From positions 434,001-498,000 of the forward strand of contig NZ_JARBTK010000001.1 of the NCBI RefSeq assembly GCF_029240215.1: a stretch of 64,000 bases of DNA. Reading direction: 5' to 3'. Positions 42,299-51,638 of this stretch are shown here, piece by piece. Both the position numbers and the translations under genes were made by a program. This DNA comes from Chryseobacterium sp. GTDB taxonomy: Bacteria > Bacteroidota > Bacteroidia > Flavobacteriales > Weeksellaceae. The notes under the pieces are model-generated. The model was not told the DNA's origin, did no database searches, and worked only from the letters and a program-made list of their open reading frames with translations. Every line of letters starts with the position of its first letter. Position 1 is the first letter of the stretch.

Positions 42299-42859
42299 TT
42301 ATATAGTTTGTTTATTGATGACTTTTTTGGCGAGCATAGAAAATAGAGCTCCCAATAAAATTCCAACAAACGCCCCCACCAAAATATCTATCGGGAAATG
42401 CACTCCTAAATAAATGCGGCTGTATGATACCACTACTGCCCAGACAAATATAATATAAGGAAACCATTTGAGCTTATCTTTTAACAAAAAACTTAGATAA
42501 CTCGCTAAAAAAAAGGTATTTGAGGCATGGGCAGAATAGAAACCGAACTGTCCGCCACATTTTACAATTCTCATATAAGATTGTAAACCTGGGTCGTGAC
42601 AGGGTCTTAATCTTGCAACTCCGTATTTGAAAACACCGGCTAACTGATCGGAAACCGTTACTCCTATTGCGACAAAAATAAGAATATAAAGTAAAGATTT
42701 TAGCTTAAAATTTTTATAAAGAAAATAGCAGAAAATGATGTACAAAGGAACCCAGATCCACGTTCCTGAGATCATCATCCAAAACTGATCAAATGGAGTA
42801 TCTCCCAAATTATTGAGGTACAGAAATACCTTTTTATCTTCAAGAATGATTTCTTCCAT
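42299..42859 (-). CDS. PAP2-family membrane phosphatase
   Basis: A 186-residue protein with five to six helices and the three PAP2 motifs: KYGVARLRP, SAHASNTFF (with Ala replacing the more usual Gly of PSGH) and SRIYLGVHFPIDI. Family members dephosphorylate lipid phosphates such as undecaprenyl pyrophosphate or phosphatidic acid at the outer face of the inner membrane. Operon tatA - PAP2 - TPR, with 2-base and 1-base gaps. Confidence 0.9.
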   Translation of the reverse strand: MEEIILEDKKVFLYLNNLGDTPFDQFWMMISGTWIWVPLYIIFCYFLYKNFKLKSLLYILIFVAIGVTVSDQLAGVFKYGVARLRPCHDPGLQSYMRIVKCGGQFGFYSAHASNTFFLASYLSFLLKDKLKWFPYIIFVWAVVVSYSRIYLGVHFPIDILVGAFVGILLGALFSMLAKKVINKQTI

Positions 42860-42861
42860 TA

Positions 42862-43194
42862 TTATCTGCTTACAGGACCTTCGTATGTGTCGTCATCGGA
42901 AGGCTTCAATTTTGGAGTTGTATCAGCTAAAGGTTCACCAATAATATCTTTCTGAATATTTTTTGTAGGATCAAAATCTTTGGCCGCATCTTTCACTTTT
43001 TCGATCTCACGTTTTATTTCAGAGACAGGATTATCTGTTTCTTTCATGATTTCGGTTTTGATATCTTCTACTGCGCCACGCATTTTTCTTACTCCCGATC
43101 CTAGATCTCGAGCAATCTGAGGCAATTTATCCGGTCCGAATAAAACCACAATCGCAATGGCGATCAATGCCATTTCTCCAATGCTTAATTCCAT
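42862..43194 (-). CDS. tatA: Twin-arginine translocase TatA-type subunit
   Basis: A 110-residue protein with one N-terminal helix, the hinge FGPDKLPQIARDLGSGVR and an amphipathic helix, then a long charged tail. These are the hallmarks of TatA/TatB. The conserved FGP and Leu-Pro fit TatA. No tatC is present in the window. Confidence 0.9.
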   Translation of the reverse strand: MELSIGEMALIAIAIVVLFGPDKLPQIARDLGSGVRKMRGAVEDIKTEIMKETDNPVSEIKREIEKVKDAAKDFDPTKNIQKDIIGEPLADTTPKLKPSDDDTYEGPVSR

Positions 43195-43255
43195 GATGCT
43201 AAATTACAAAAGATTATAAACAAATAATGTTTTAAGGTTTAATTTTAAATAAATT

Positions 43256-44473
43256 TTAAGATTTCTTTTTCTGGAAAGCATAGTATGTCACCACCACACT
43301 GATTGTCATTAAGATAAATGCTAAGAAAAACGGCGCACCAGAAAATTTAAAAGGTGCTTCTTCATGCGTGAAAAAGTAAAATAAATTGGTCATCATCGGA
43401 GGTCCGATAATCGCAGTTGCACTCATTAAACTTGTTAATGCTCCTTGCAATTCACCCTGTTCGTTTGAAGGAACGCTTTTGGTGATCACAGATTGTAAAG
43501 CAGGACCGCAAATTCCACCCAAACAATATGGAATCAGGAAAACAAACATCATCCAGCCTTCTGTGGCAAATGCAAAAAGTAACATTCCGAGAGCGTAAAG
43601 AGCTAAACCGTAATAGATGCTTTTCTGTTCACCCAATTTTGGGGTCGTCCATCGAATCAGAACTCCTTGTACCAAGCCGACCAACAAACCAACTACACCC
43701 AAAGAAATCCCAACCATTCTTTCAGTCCAGTCAAATTCGTACATCGTAAAAAAGCTCCAGTTACTTTGCACGGCATGACCTGCGATGTAGATTAAAATTA
43801 AAGCAACAATCAACCCTGAGATTTCAGGATGTTTGCCTAAAAATTTAAATGAACCGACAGGATTTGCCCGTTTCCAGCTGAATTCTCTTCTTTTGTCTTT
43901 ATCTAAACTTTCAGGAAGAATGAAATATCCATAAAGGAAATTCAGTAAACATAAAACCGCTGCCGCATAAAATGGAACTCTTGCTCCATAATGTCCTAAA
44001 ACGCCACCAATCACAGGACCAATGATAAATCCGAGCCCGAAAGCAGCTCCAATTAAACCAAAATTTTTAGCTCGGTCTTCATCTGTCGAAATATCTGCGA
44101 TATATGCACTTGCTGTAGTTACACTTGCTCCGGTAATTCCTGCAATAATTCTACCTGCAAAAAGCCAGATAATTGTTGGTGATAATGCTAAAAGAATATA
44201 ATCAATGGCAAAACCGAACAGTGAAATCAGAATAATAGGTCTTCGACCGAATTTATCACTCAGATTACCGACAATTGGCGAAAATAGAAATTGAGTGAAA
44301 GCATAGGCAAAACCAAGCCAACCCCCATATTTTGCAGCTTCACTGATGTCAGCATGAATCAATTCTTTGATCAAAGCCGGAACTACGGGAATAATAATTC
44401 CCCATCCTGTAATATCGATCAGCAAAGTGATGAAAATAAAGCTCATCGCAGCTTTTTTCTTTGATTTTTCCAT
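43256..44473 (-). CDS. Tet-type (TCR/Tet family) MFS efflux transporter
   Basis: A 405-residue 12-helix MFS protein of the drug:H+ antiporter type, with GNLSDKFGRRPIIL (motif A) near 70 and GAAFGLGFIIGPVIGGVLG (motif C) near 143. Motif C marks exporters. It resembles TetA-like proteins, but such chromosomal flavobacterial members are mostly uncharacterised and need not confer tetracycline resistance. No TetR-type regulator is adjacent. Confidence 0.85.
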   Translation of the reverse strand: MEKSKKKAAMSFIFITLLIDITGWGIIIPVVPALIKELIHADISEAAKYGGWLGFAYAFTQFLFSPIVGNLSDKFGRRPIILISLFGFAIDYILLALSPTIIWLFAGRIIAGITGASVTTASAYIADISTDEDRAKNFGLIGAAFGLGFIIGPVIGGVLGHYGARVPFYAAAVLCLLNFLYGYFILPESLDKDKRREFSWKRANPVGSFKFLGKHPEISGLIVALILIYIAGHAVQSNWSFFTMYEFDWTERMVGISLGVVGLLVGLVQGVLIRWTTPKLGEQKSIYYGLALYALGMLLFAFATEGWMMFVFLIPYCLGGICGPALQSVITKSVPSNEQGELQGALTSLMSATAIIGPPMMTNLFYFFTHEEAPFKFSGAPFFLAFILMTISVVVTYYAFQKKKS

Positions 44474-44554
44474 AGCTCTGCAAAAGTAATCAAATCCCTA
44501 AAAATAATGATCCTAAATTTTCTCTATTAAAAAAGTATAATATTCAGAAAACGA

Positions 44555-44582
44555 AAAAAGCCTTTCAAATGAAAGGCTTTTT
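44555..44582. terminator. Bidirectional terminator after secDF
   Basis: AAAAAGCCTTTCA (44555-44567) pairs perfectly with TGAAAGGCTTTTT (44570-44582), loop AA. T-rich on both strands. Confidence 0.9.
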
Positions 44583-44602
44583 CTTATTTATTGTAGTGTA
44601 AA

Positions 44603-47512
44603 TTATTTTGAAGCAAGGACTTCTTTATCAGAAGATGATTTTCCATGTACACCTTCTTCTTTTCCTGTTTTAAGGAAGTCATAAGCAATCGCCGAAGCAA
44701 TGAATATTGATGAATAGGTACCGAAACCGATACCGATCAACATTGCAAACATAAATCCTCTCAGGTTATCTCCACCAAAGATGAAAATAGCCAAGATTAC
44801 AAGAATTGTTGTAAATGAAGTGTTGAAAGTTCTACCCAATGTACTTGAGATAGAATCATCAAACAATCCTGCCAATGTAAGAGATTTTTTCTCTCTCAAA
44901 TATTCTCTGATTCTGTCGAAGATAATTACGGTATCATTGATTGAATATCCTAAAACCGTCAAGATCGCAGCAACAAAATCCTGATTGATCTCCATGTTGA
45001 AAGGCATGAATTTGTGAAGCAACGAATAAGCTCCCAAAATAATAATCGCATCATGGAATAATGCCGCAACAGCACCCAATGAGAATTGCCATTTTCTAAA
45101 TCTTACTAAAATGTAGATAAAGATACCTGCCAAAGCAGCAGCAACTGCTAACATACCATGAGTTTTGATATCATCTGCAACCGTAGGTCCTACTTTTTCG
45201 GAAGAAACAATTCCTGTATTACCTTTATCAGCAGCTTTGAAATCTTCCAAAGTAATATTAGCCGGTAAACTTGATTTTAAACCTTCGTATAATTTTTGCT
45301 CAACAGTTTGATCAGCTTTCAAAGATTCGTCATCGATTAAATAATCTGTAGATATTTTCAACTGATTTTCGCTACCGAAAGTTTTAGCCTCAACAGAAGA
45401 GTTTTTACCGTCTTCAGTTTTGAACATTTTAACCAAATTCTGCTCGATATTTTCAGCATTTACATCTTTATCAAATCTTACAACGTAGTTTCTACCTCCG
45501 GTAAAGTCAATTCCGTATTTGAATCCGTGGATTGCGATTGATGCTATACATACAACTGTCAATAAACCAGAAACGATGTAAGCATATTTTCTTTTCCCGA
45601 TAAAATCGATCCAGGTATTTCTGAATAGATTTTTAGTAGGAGCTGTCCAAACAGAAAGATGTTTTCCTTTATTCAATCTGCTGAAAATCATTACTCTTGA
45701 AAGCAATACAGAAGTAAAGAATGTCATTAAGATACCAATTCCTAAAGTCAAAGCAAATCCTTTAATAGGACCGGTTCCGAATAAGAATAGTACACCTGCA
45801 GTCAATAATGTCGTTAAGTGACCATCAACAATCGCACTTAATGCATGTTTGAAACCATCTTTGTATGCTTCAAGAATACTTTTTCCTGCGAATAGTTCTT
45901 CTTTTGTTCTTTCATAAATAATTACGTTCGTATCTACTGCCATCGCCATTGTAAGAACGATACCTGCAATACCAGGAAGCGTAAGAGTAGCGTCTGCGGA
46001 ATCCATAATTCCGAAAATGTAGAATAAGTTGATAATCATTGCGATTACAGCGTAAACTCCCGCTCCACCGTAATAGAAAATGATATAAGCAATAATGATT
46101 AAGAATGCAATACCAAATGAAAGCATCCCTGCATCAATAGATTCCTGTCCTAATGAAGGTCCTACCTGAGTAGCCTGCACTACTTTTGCACCTGCCGGTA
46201 ATTTTCCCGCTCCTAAAACGTCAACCAATTCTTTAGCTTCCTCTTGAGAGAAGTTACCAGAGATCTGAGTTCTACCGTTTGGAATAGCATTTACAACATT
46301 CGGAGCTGTATATACTCTGTTATCCAAAGTTACTGCAACCGGTTTTCCAACGTTTCTCTCCGTTAGAGTTTTCCAGTCTTTTGCACCTTTAGAATCCATC
46401 TGCATGTCTACAACTACTCTGCTCAATTCATCGTAACCTATGCTTGCAGTCTCAACAGCACCGTCTACCGGAGCTTTTTGGTTAATATTTCCTTTTACGG
46501 CATACAATACCAAACTGTTTGTATCAGTAGATTCCGGCTTATATCCCCACATAAATTGGGTATACTTTATGTTTGCAGGACGTAATGACTTAGCAATTTT
46601 GCTGTTTAATATTTTATTAACCTTCGCTGTATCAGATAATTTTACGCTGGCAACACCATTCGTTTTTAATTTATCTAACTGAAGAAGGCTCATGAAATTT
46701 GTATTCTTTGCAACTCCAATAGAATCTCCTTTTGTAGAAACGGTAGTTGTAAGAGTCTGGAAATATGACGCTACTTCAGGAATTTGCTGTACTTCCCAAA
46801 ACTGAAGTTTCGCAGAAGTCTGAAGCATTTTCTTCACCTTGTCAATGTCTTTCATTCCCGGCATTTCAACAGAAATTCTTGCTGTACCCGGAACTCTCTG
46901 AACATTTGGCTGAACAGCTCCCATTTTATCAATTCTGGTTCTGATTACTTCAAAAGCAGTACCTACAGAAAGGTCTATTCTTCTTTTGATGATACTTTGA
47001 ACCTGCTCATCTGTTGTGTTGAATTTGATCTCAGAAAGATTCGTATTACCAAAAATTTCAGGATCTGCAAGTTTTAGATTTGCTCCTTTTGCTTTGTTTA
47101 CAGCATCAAACTCAACAAAGAAATTATCAATGTAAGATTTTGTTGAATTTTTCTGAACTTCGTCTGTTTTGTTTAAAGCTTCGATCAGAATTGGGTTTGT
47201 AGAATAATTGGTTAAATCATTCACAAGATCTCTCTGATTGATCTCCAAAAGAACGTTGATCCCACCTTTAAGGTCAAGACCAAGTTTCATTTCCTTGTCT
47301 TTCGCTTTGGTGTAATAAAGTTCTGTAAAACCTAGATTCAGTGTATCCTTAGAAAGTCTTGCGATTTCTTTCTGATACTTTTCCGGATTGTCTCCTGCAA
47401 TAGCAGTTGCCTGCTTTTCAATTTTGCTGGCGTACCATGTTGGTAATAGCTCATTTAAGCAAATTAACCCTAGTACAATAGCAACAATTGTAATAAGTCC
47501 TTTTCCTTGCAT
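44603..47512 (-). CDS. secDF: Protein translocase subunit SecDF (fusion)
   Basis: A 969-residue fusion of SecD and SecF, as usual in Bacteroidota. The SecD part starts with KLGLDLKGGINVLLE near residue 77 and ends in its membrane domain near 640. The SecF part has GIDFTGGRNYVVRF near 672 and the helix run GYSINDTVIIFDRIRE near 855. The proton-driven motor pulls exported proteins out on the periplasmic side. Single gene; -7 element TATATTTG on the minus strand at 47549-47542. Confidence 0.96.
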   Translation of the reverse strand: MQGKGLITIVAIVLGLICLNELLPTWYASKIEKQATAIAGDNPEKYQKEIARLSKDTLNLGFTELYYTKAKDKEMKLGLDLKGGINVLLEINQRDLVNDLTNYSTNPILIEALNKTDEVQKNSTKSYIDNFFVEFDAVNKAKGANLKLADPEIFGNTNLSEIKFNTTDEQVQSIIKRRIDLSVGTAFEVIRTRIDKMGAVQPNVQRVPGTARISVEMPGMKDIDKVKKMLQTSAKLQFWEVQQIPEVASYFQTLTTTVSTKGDSIGVAKNTNFMSLLQLDKLKTNGVASVKLSDTAKVNKILNSKIAKSLRPANIKYTQFMWGYKPESTDTNSLVLYAVKGNINQKAPVDGAVETASIGYDELSRVVVDMQMDSKGAKDWKTLTERNVGKPVAVTLDNRVYTAPNVVNAIPNGRTQISGNFSQEEAKELVDVLGAGKLPAGAKVVQATQVGPSLGQESIDAGMLSFGIAFLIIIAYIIFYYGGAGVYAVIAMIINLFYIFGIMDSADATLTLPGIAGIVLTMAMAVDTNVIIYERTKEELFAGKSILEAYKDGFKHALSAIVDGHLTTLLTAGVLFLFGTGPIKGFALTLGIGILMTFFTSVLLSRVMIFSRLNKGKHLSVWTAPTKNLFRNTWIDFIGKRKYAYIVSGLLTVVCIASIAIHGFKYGIDFTGGRNYVVRFDKDVNAENIEQNLVKMFKTEDGKNSSVEAKTFGSENQLKISTDYLIDDESLKADQTVEQKLYEGLKSSLPANITLEDFKAADKGNTGIVSSEKVGPTVADDIKTHGMLAVAAALAGIFIYILVRFRKWQFSLGAVAALFHDAIIILGAYSLLHKFMPFNMEINQDFVAAILTVLGYSINDTVIIFDRIREYLREKKSLTLAGLFDDSISSTLGRTFNTSFTTILVILAIFIFGGDNLRGFMFAMLIGIGFGTYSSIFIASAIAYDFLKTGKEEGVHGKSSSDKEVLASK

Positions 47513-47541
47513 TTTGTTATAACTACGTTAAATTAAGTCGG

Positions 47542-47549
47542 CAAATATA
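47542..47549 (-). promoter_or_regulatory. -7 element of secDF
   Basis: TATATTTG on the minus strand, about 29 bases before the secDF ATG; -33 TTG not clear. Confidence 0.55.
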
Positions 47550-47727
47550 ATGATTTTATTGATATTTTATGAATTTTTAAGAACAGAAATGGTTTATTTT
47601 CAGATATATCGGTATTCTTCTTTCAATTAAAGATTTACTAATTTTTATATAAAATTTTAATGAATTTTTTAATTTCCTTTTGGTACGGAATTTTCATTTA
47701 ACATAATACACTAAATATCAAAATATT

Positions 47728-49095
47728 ATGAAAAAATTACTACTTTCAGTTTCACTATTTTCTTCCTTACTGTTTTATTCCCAAAGTTTTGTATTGCAAG
47801 AATTTGCGACAGGTCTTACTGCACCTGTAGAAATCACGAATGCTAACGACAGCCGATTATTTGTCGTACAACAGAATGGAATCATTAAAATAATCCAACC
47901 CAACGGAACCGTCAATACCGCTGATTTCCTCAATATAAGTTCAAAAATTACTTATGGCGGAGAAAGAGGACTTCTCGGATTAGCTTTTCATCCTCAATAT
48001 GCAACCAACGGCTACTTTTTTGTGTACTATAACAATACTGCAGGAAATATTGTTGTTGCGAGATATTCTGTAAGTACAACCAATCCGAATGTTGCTGACA
48101 ATACCAGCGAAAAAATCATCCTCAATATACCAAAACCATTTGACAATCACAATGGCGGAAGTATTCACTTTGCTCCTGATGGTAATCTGTGGATTGTGAC
48201 CGGTGACGGTGGAAGCGGCGGTGACCCTAATAATAACGGACAAAATAAAAATTCTTTGTTGGGAAAAATGTTGCGAATCGACATCAATTCGACCGGACCT
48301 TATAACATTCCTGCCGGAAATCCATTTATCGGAGCCGGAGTTGATGGTGCAGATGAAGTTTGGTCTTACGGATTAAGAAATGCATGGAAATTTTCATTCG
48401 ATCTTACAACAGGAAGCGCAATGATAGCAGATGTCGGTCAAGGCGCGATTGAAGAAATCAACAAAATGCCAATCGCAACTTCAGCACTCAATTACGGATG
48501 GAGATGCTACGAAGGAAACAACACTTATAATACTGCAGGTTGTGCTGCTTCAGCTACAATGACATTTCCAATAGCGGTATATGATCATTCAGGTGGAAAA
48601 TGCTCGATTACGGGAGGTTACGTTTACCGGGGAACTGCATCAACGAGTCTGCAGGGAAGATATTTTTTTGCGGACTACTGCTCACAACAGATCGGAACTT
48701 TAGATTCTAATAATTTTATTACTTGGACTACTGCTTATTCAGGAAACAATTTTTCAACATTTGGCGAAGATTTTCAGAAAGAATTATATGTGGCAGCAGT
48801 CAATAACGGAAAAATTTATAAAATCACGACAGCCAGTTTAGGAACACAGGAAAATACTTTGAACCAGATAAGAATTTATCCAAATCCTGCTTCTGAAAGA
48901 GTTTTTGTGGAAGGATTACAATCTGCTGATGCTAAAATAGAATTAATCAGTACAGAAGGTAAAATCTTTATGACTGATGTGAAACTGGATAGCGAAAACA
49001 GTTTTGACATTACCGGAGTTATACCCGGAGTTTATTATCTCAACATCAAATCGGGAGATTTGCAAGAGTACAGTCAGAAGTTGATTATTAAATAG
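47728..49095 (+). CDS. T9SS-exported PQQ-dependent sugar dehydrogenase-like protein
   Basis: A 455-residue protein. The signal peptide covers residues 1-19. A six-bladed GDH-like beta-propeller spans about 25-370, with GERGLLGLAFHPQY near 76, HNGGSIHFAPDG near 143 and the calcium/PQQ-type TGDGGSGGDPNNNGQN near 159. The last 75 residues form a T9SS type A sorting domain (IRIYPNPASERVFVEG ... YYLNIKSGD), so the enzyme reaches the cell surface or medium. It oxidises sugars or related alcohols if PQQ is available. Substrate unknown. Confidence 0.88.
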   Translation: MKKLLLSVSLFSSLLFYSQSFVLQEFATGLTAPVEITNANDSRLFVVQQNGIIKIIQPNGTVNTADFLNISSKITYGGERGLLGLAFHPQYATNGYFFVYYNNTAGNIVVARYSVSTTNPNVADNTSEKIILNIPKPFDNHNGGSIHFAPDGNLWIVTGDGGSGGDPNNNGQNKNSLLGKMLRIDINSTGPYNIPAGNPFIGAGVDGADEVWSYGLRNAWKFSFDLTTGSAMIADVGQGAIEEINKMPIATSALNYGWRCYEGNNTYNTAGCAASATMTFPIAVYDHSGGKCSITGGYVYRGTASTSLQGRYFFADYCSQQIGTLDSNNFITWTTAYSGNNFSTFGEDFQKELYVAAVNNGKIYKITTASLGTQENTLNQIRIYPNPASERVFVEGLQSADAKIELISTEGKIFMTDVKLDSENSFDITGVIPGVYYLNIKSGDLQEYSQKLIIK

Positions 49096-49130
49096 CTTTA
49101 GGCTTTAGGCTTTAGGCTTTAGGCTTTAGG
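49096..49130. repeat. Exact 7-bp tandem repeat, 5 units (CTTTAGG)
   Basis: Five identical CTTTAGG units directly after the sugar dehydrogenase stop codon and just before the terminator. Same unit length and copy number as the degenerate arrays near carA and carB. Confidence 0.95.
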
Positions 49131-49135
49131 CAAAG

Positions 49136-49163
49136 AAAAGCGATTCAGTTTTGAATCGCTTTT
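49136..49163. terminator. Bidirectional terminator
   Basis: AAAAGCGATTCA (49136-49147) pairs perfectly with TGAATCGCTTTT (49152-49163), loop GTTT, between the convergent sugar dehydrogenase and hemN genes. Confidence 0.9.
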
Positions 49164-49166
49164 CTT

Positions 49167-50546
49167 TTATATCGTCATTGAGAAAATTCTCGTTTCCGGT
49201 TTATTTCTCATCATTCGGAGATCAAAAACCATGGCAACGTTTCTCGTGAATGCTCTACCCTTTTCGGTAATTTTTATTTGATTGTCATGAATTTCCACCA
49301 ATTCATCTTTTTCCATTTCCTTTAACATTTGAAAAGCATTTTCAAGCTCAGGAAAAGAATTTTGTATATCAAAAGTAGTTTCAAGCTGACACATTAAATT
49401 TAAAATATGTCTTCTTACAATTAAATCTTCTTCGTTCAGAATATGTCCTTTTACTACTGGAATCATTCCTTCTTCAACAATTTTCTGGTACTCTTCCACA
49501 GTTTTTACATTCTGCCCAAAAGCATACCACGAATCTGAAATTGCAGACATTCCCAAGCCAACCATTAATTGGGTATTGCTCGAAGTATATCCCATAAAAT
49601 TACGGTGAAGTTTTTTCTGAATTAAAGATTGATACAAATCATCGTGTTCGAGAGAAAAATGATCCATTCCCACCTCAATATATCCTAAATTTTCCAAAAG
49701 TCTTTTGCCATCTTCATACAAACGTCGCTTTTCTTCACCACTCGGAAGATCATTTTCATCAAAACCTCTTTGTCCGACTCCTTTTACCCACGGAACATGA
49801 GCGTAAGAATAAAACGCTAAACGATCTGGTTTTAGTTCCATTGTTTTGTGAATCGTATGTTCCATTGCTTCCCAACTTTGATGCGGAAGACCGAACACCA
49901 AATCGTGACTGATTCCTGTATAACCAATTTCACGGGCGATTTCGGTTACTTCTTTTACTTTTTCGAAAGGCTGAATTCGGTTGATCGCTTTCTGTACTTT
50001 TGGATCATAATCCTGAACCCCAAAACTCGCTCTTCTGAAACCTAAATCATATAAAGTCTGCAGATGTTCTCTGGTTGTGTTATTCGGGTGACCTTCAAAT
50101 GAAAACTCGGGATGTTCAGCAATTTCAACTGTTGAAAAAATCCCTTCCAATAATGTTTTTAAATTCTGCGGAGAAAAAAAAGTGGGAGTTCCGCCTCCTA
50201 AGTGAAGTTCTTTTAAAATTGGTTTATGGTTGTTGGTTGTTGGTTGTTGGTTAAACAAATCTAAATATAACTTCCATTCTTTTAAAACACTTTCAAGATA
50301 CGGAATCTCTACGCTGTGCTGTTTGGTAATACGTTTATGACATGCGCAAAATGTACATAAAGCCTCACAGAAAGGCAGGTGAATATAAATTGAAATACCT
50401 TCTTCCGAATTGCTTTCATTGAAAGATCTTATCACACTTTCTTTCCATTTTTCTGGTGAAAAAGTGCTTTCGTCCCAATAAGGAACAGTGGGATAAGACG
50501 TATAACGAGGTCCGGGAATATTATATTTATCGATTAACGAATTCAT
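49167..50546 (-). CDS. hemN: Oxygen-independent coproporphyrinogen III oxidase
   Basis: A 459-residue radical-SAM enzyme that decarboxylates coproporphyrinogen III in haem synthesis under low oxygen. The 4Fe-4S ligands are Cys60, Cys64 and Cys67, plus Cys69 (HLPFCEALCTFCACHK). LHLGGGTPTF is near 115. Residues 99-109 (NQQPTTNNHKP) are a low-complexity insertion encoded by a heptanucleotide repeat (50228-50252), in frame here and placed before the GGGTP motif. Unit gain or loss would shift the frame. Confidence 0.95.
   Translation of the reverse strand: MNSLIDKYNIPGPRYTSYPTVPYWDESTFSPEKWKESVIRSFNESNSEEGISIYIHLPFCEALCTFCACHKRITKQHSVEIPYLESVLKEWKLYLDLFNQQPTTNNHKPILKELHLGGGTPTFFSPQNLKTLLEGIFSTVEIAEHPEFSFEGHPNNTTREHLQTLYDLGFRRASFGVQDYDPKVQKAINRIQPFEKVKEVTEIAREIGYTGISHDLVFGLPHQSWEAMEHTIHKTMELKPDRLAFYSYAHVPWVKGVGQRGFDENDLPSGEEKRRLYEDGKRLLENLGYIEVGMDHFSLEHDDLYQSLIQKKLHRNFMGYTSSNTQLMVGLGMSAISDSWYAFGQNVKTVEEYQKIVEEGMIPVVKGHILNEEDLIVRRHILNLMCQLETTFDIQNSFPELENAFQMLKEMEKDELVEIHDNQIKITEKGRAFTRNVAMVFDLRMMRNKPETRIFSMTI
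50228..50252. repeat. Heptanucleotide repeat inside hemN (GGTTGTT, 3.6 units)
   Basis: Three complete GGTTGTT units (50228-50234, 50235-50241, 50242-50248) and GGTT. Read on the minus strand it encodes the Gln/Pro/Thr/Asn stretch of HemN. Seven is not a multiple of three, so slippage by one unit would break the gene. Confidence 0.85.
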
Positions 50547-50641
50547 TTTGAAATTTTAAAAAAGATTAAATCCTTGTGAGATTTTCATCATGCAAAATTA
50601 ACCATTACGGATGACTTTTTGAGCATGAAATATATTAGTTC

Positions 50642-51538
50642 TTATTTTATAATCAATCTAAATACTTCGTCTGCGAAGTTTTTTCCTAAATCAATATAAC
50701 CTGCGCTGTCGTAATGCCAAGGATCATTTCCGTAATTGTATTTTTTGGTTGAACGGACGATTGCAGCGTTTTTATCTGTTTTTACAAATTTTTCCTGAGC
50801 ATATTGCACCAATTCACCAGTTGGCCAAACTCTTCCTTTTTCGTTCTTCCCAGAATCTGAAATTTTACCGATCACAACAGGAAGATCATCTGCAAGCAGA
50901 GTTGCTCTCATTTGATTCATTAAAATTTTTAAATGTCCGTAATATTTGCTGGCAATTTCTTCGTTGTAACTTGCATCACCTTCACCTTGCATCCAAAGAA
51001 TTCCTGATGGAATGATTTCATCTTTTTTTCCGTTTCCATCAATGTCACTTTCAGACAAGGCATTTTTCACTGTTTTCAAAAAATTATCATATTGATTAAT
51101 CTCATTTTTGCCATTAAAATCAGCATCCCAACATCCAAAATTTGCCGCTGCAAGACTGTCAATAGAAGTACCCTCTCTTGCATATTTTATCAAGGCGATT
51201 TTATCGTTCGGGAAAAGTTCTTTCATTCTTTTAGCAAAAGAAAGTTCCAGACCAAATCTGTCTGAAAGCGTGTTAGTTTTTCCATCAGACTTAAAGCCTG
51301 TTCCGTTCCCGGGTTTTAAAACATCCCATTTTCCGGTTCCGCCATTCAGATCTCCGTCAGGAACAGAATTTCCCTGAAATATGTAAACGTCTTTAAAAGA
51401 CTTTAAATCATTGGGAAGATCTTTATTATATCCAAACCCGTTCATATTCGATTGTCCGGCAAGAATAAAAATCCTGATTTTCTGAGTATAAAATAAAGCA
51501 GGAACTAAGAGTAAAAAAAACATTTTCAGGTTTTTCAT
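50642..51538 (-). CDS. Secreted sialate-O-acetylesterase-like SGNH hydrolase
   Basis: A 298-residue exported protein (signal peptide to about residue 18). The catalytic Ser block FILAGQSNMNGFG is near residue 26, GILWMQGEGDAS near 180, and a C-terminal DPWHYDSAGYIDLG with the Asp/His pair. These fit the SASA (DUF303) branch of SGNH esterases, which remove acetyl groups from sialic acids or polysaccharides. No sialidase or sugar cluster is adjacent, so the substrate is open. Confidence 0.85.
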   Translation of the reverse strand: MKNLKMFFLLLVPALFYTQKIRIFILAGQSNMNGFGYNKDLPNDLKSFKDVYIFQGNSVPDGDLNGGTGKWDVLKPGNGTGFKSDGKTNTLSDRFGLELSFAKRMKELFPNDKIALIKYAREGTSIDSLAAANFGCWDADFNGKNEINQYDNFLKTVKNALSESDIDGNGKKDEIIPSGILWMQGEGDASYNEEIASKYYGHLKILMNQMRATLLADDLPVVIGKISDSGKNEKGRVWPTGELVQYAQEKFVKTDKNAAIVRSTKKYNYGNDPWHYDSAGYIDLGKNFADEVFRLIIK

Positions 51539-51638
51539 TGGAGAAATTTTATCAAAGGTAATTTGAAAAAGTCAGTTAAATAAACGATATCGTCTATCAG
51601 AAACATTAAAATAAAAAATAAGTCATCTTAAATTTCAT

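Noticed and set aside
42298..42369. Upstream start for the TPR gene
   Set aside because: The extra 24 residues lie within the PAP2 coding region and would bury the signal peptide that begins at 42297.
43256..44473. Acquired tetracycline-resistance gene
   Set aside because: It is a Tet-like MFS protein by motif only; there is no tetR, no mobile flank and its composition matches the neighbours.
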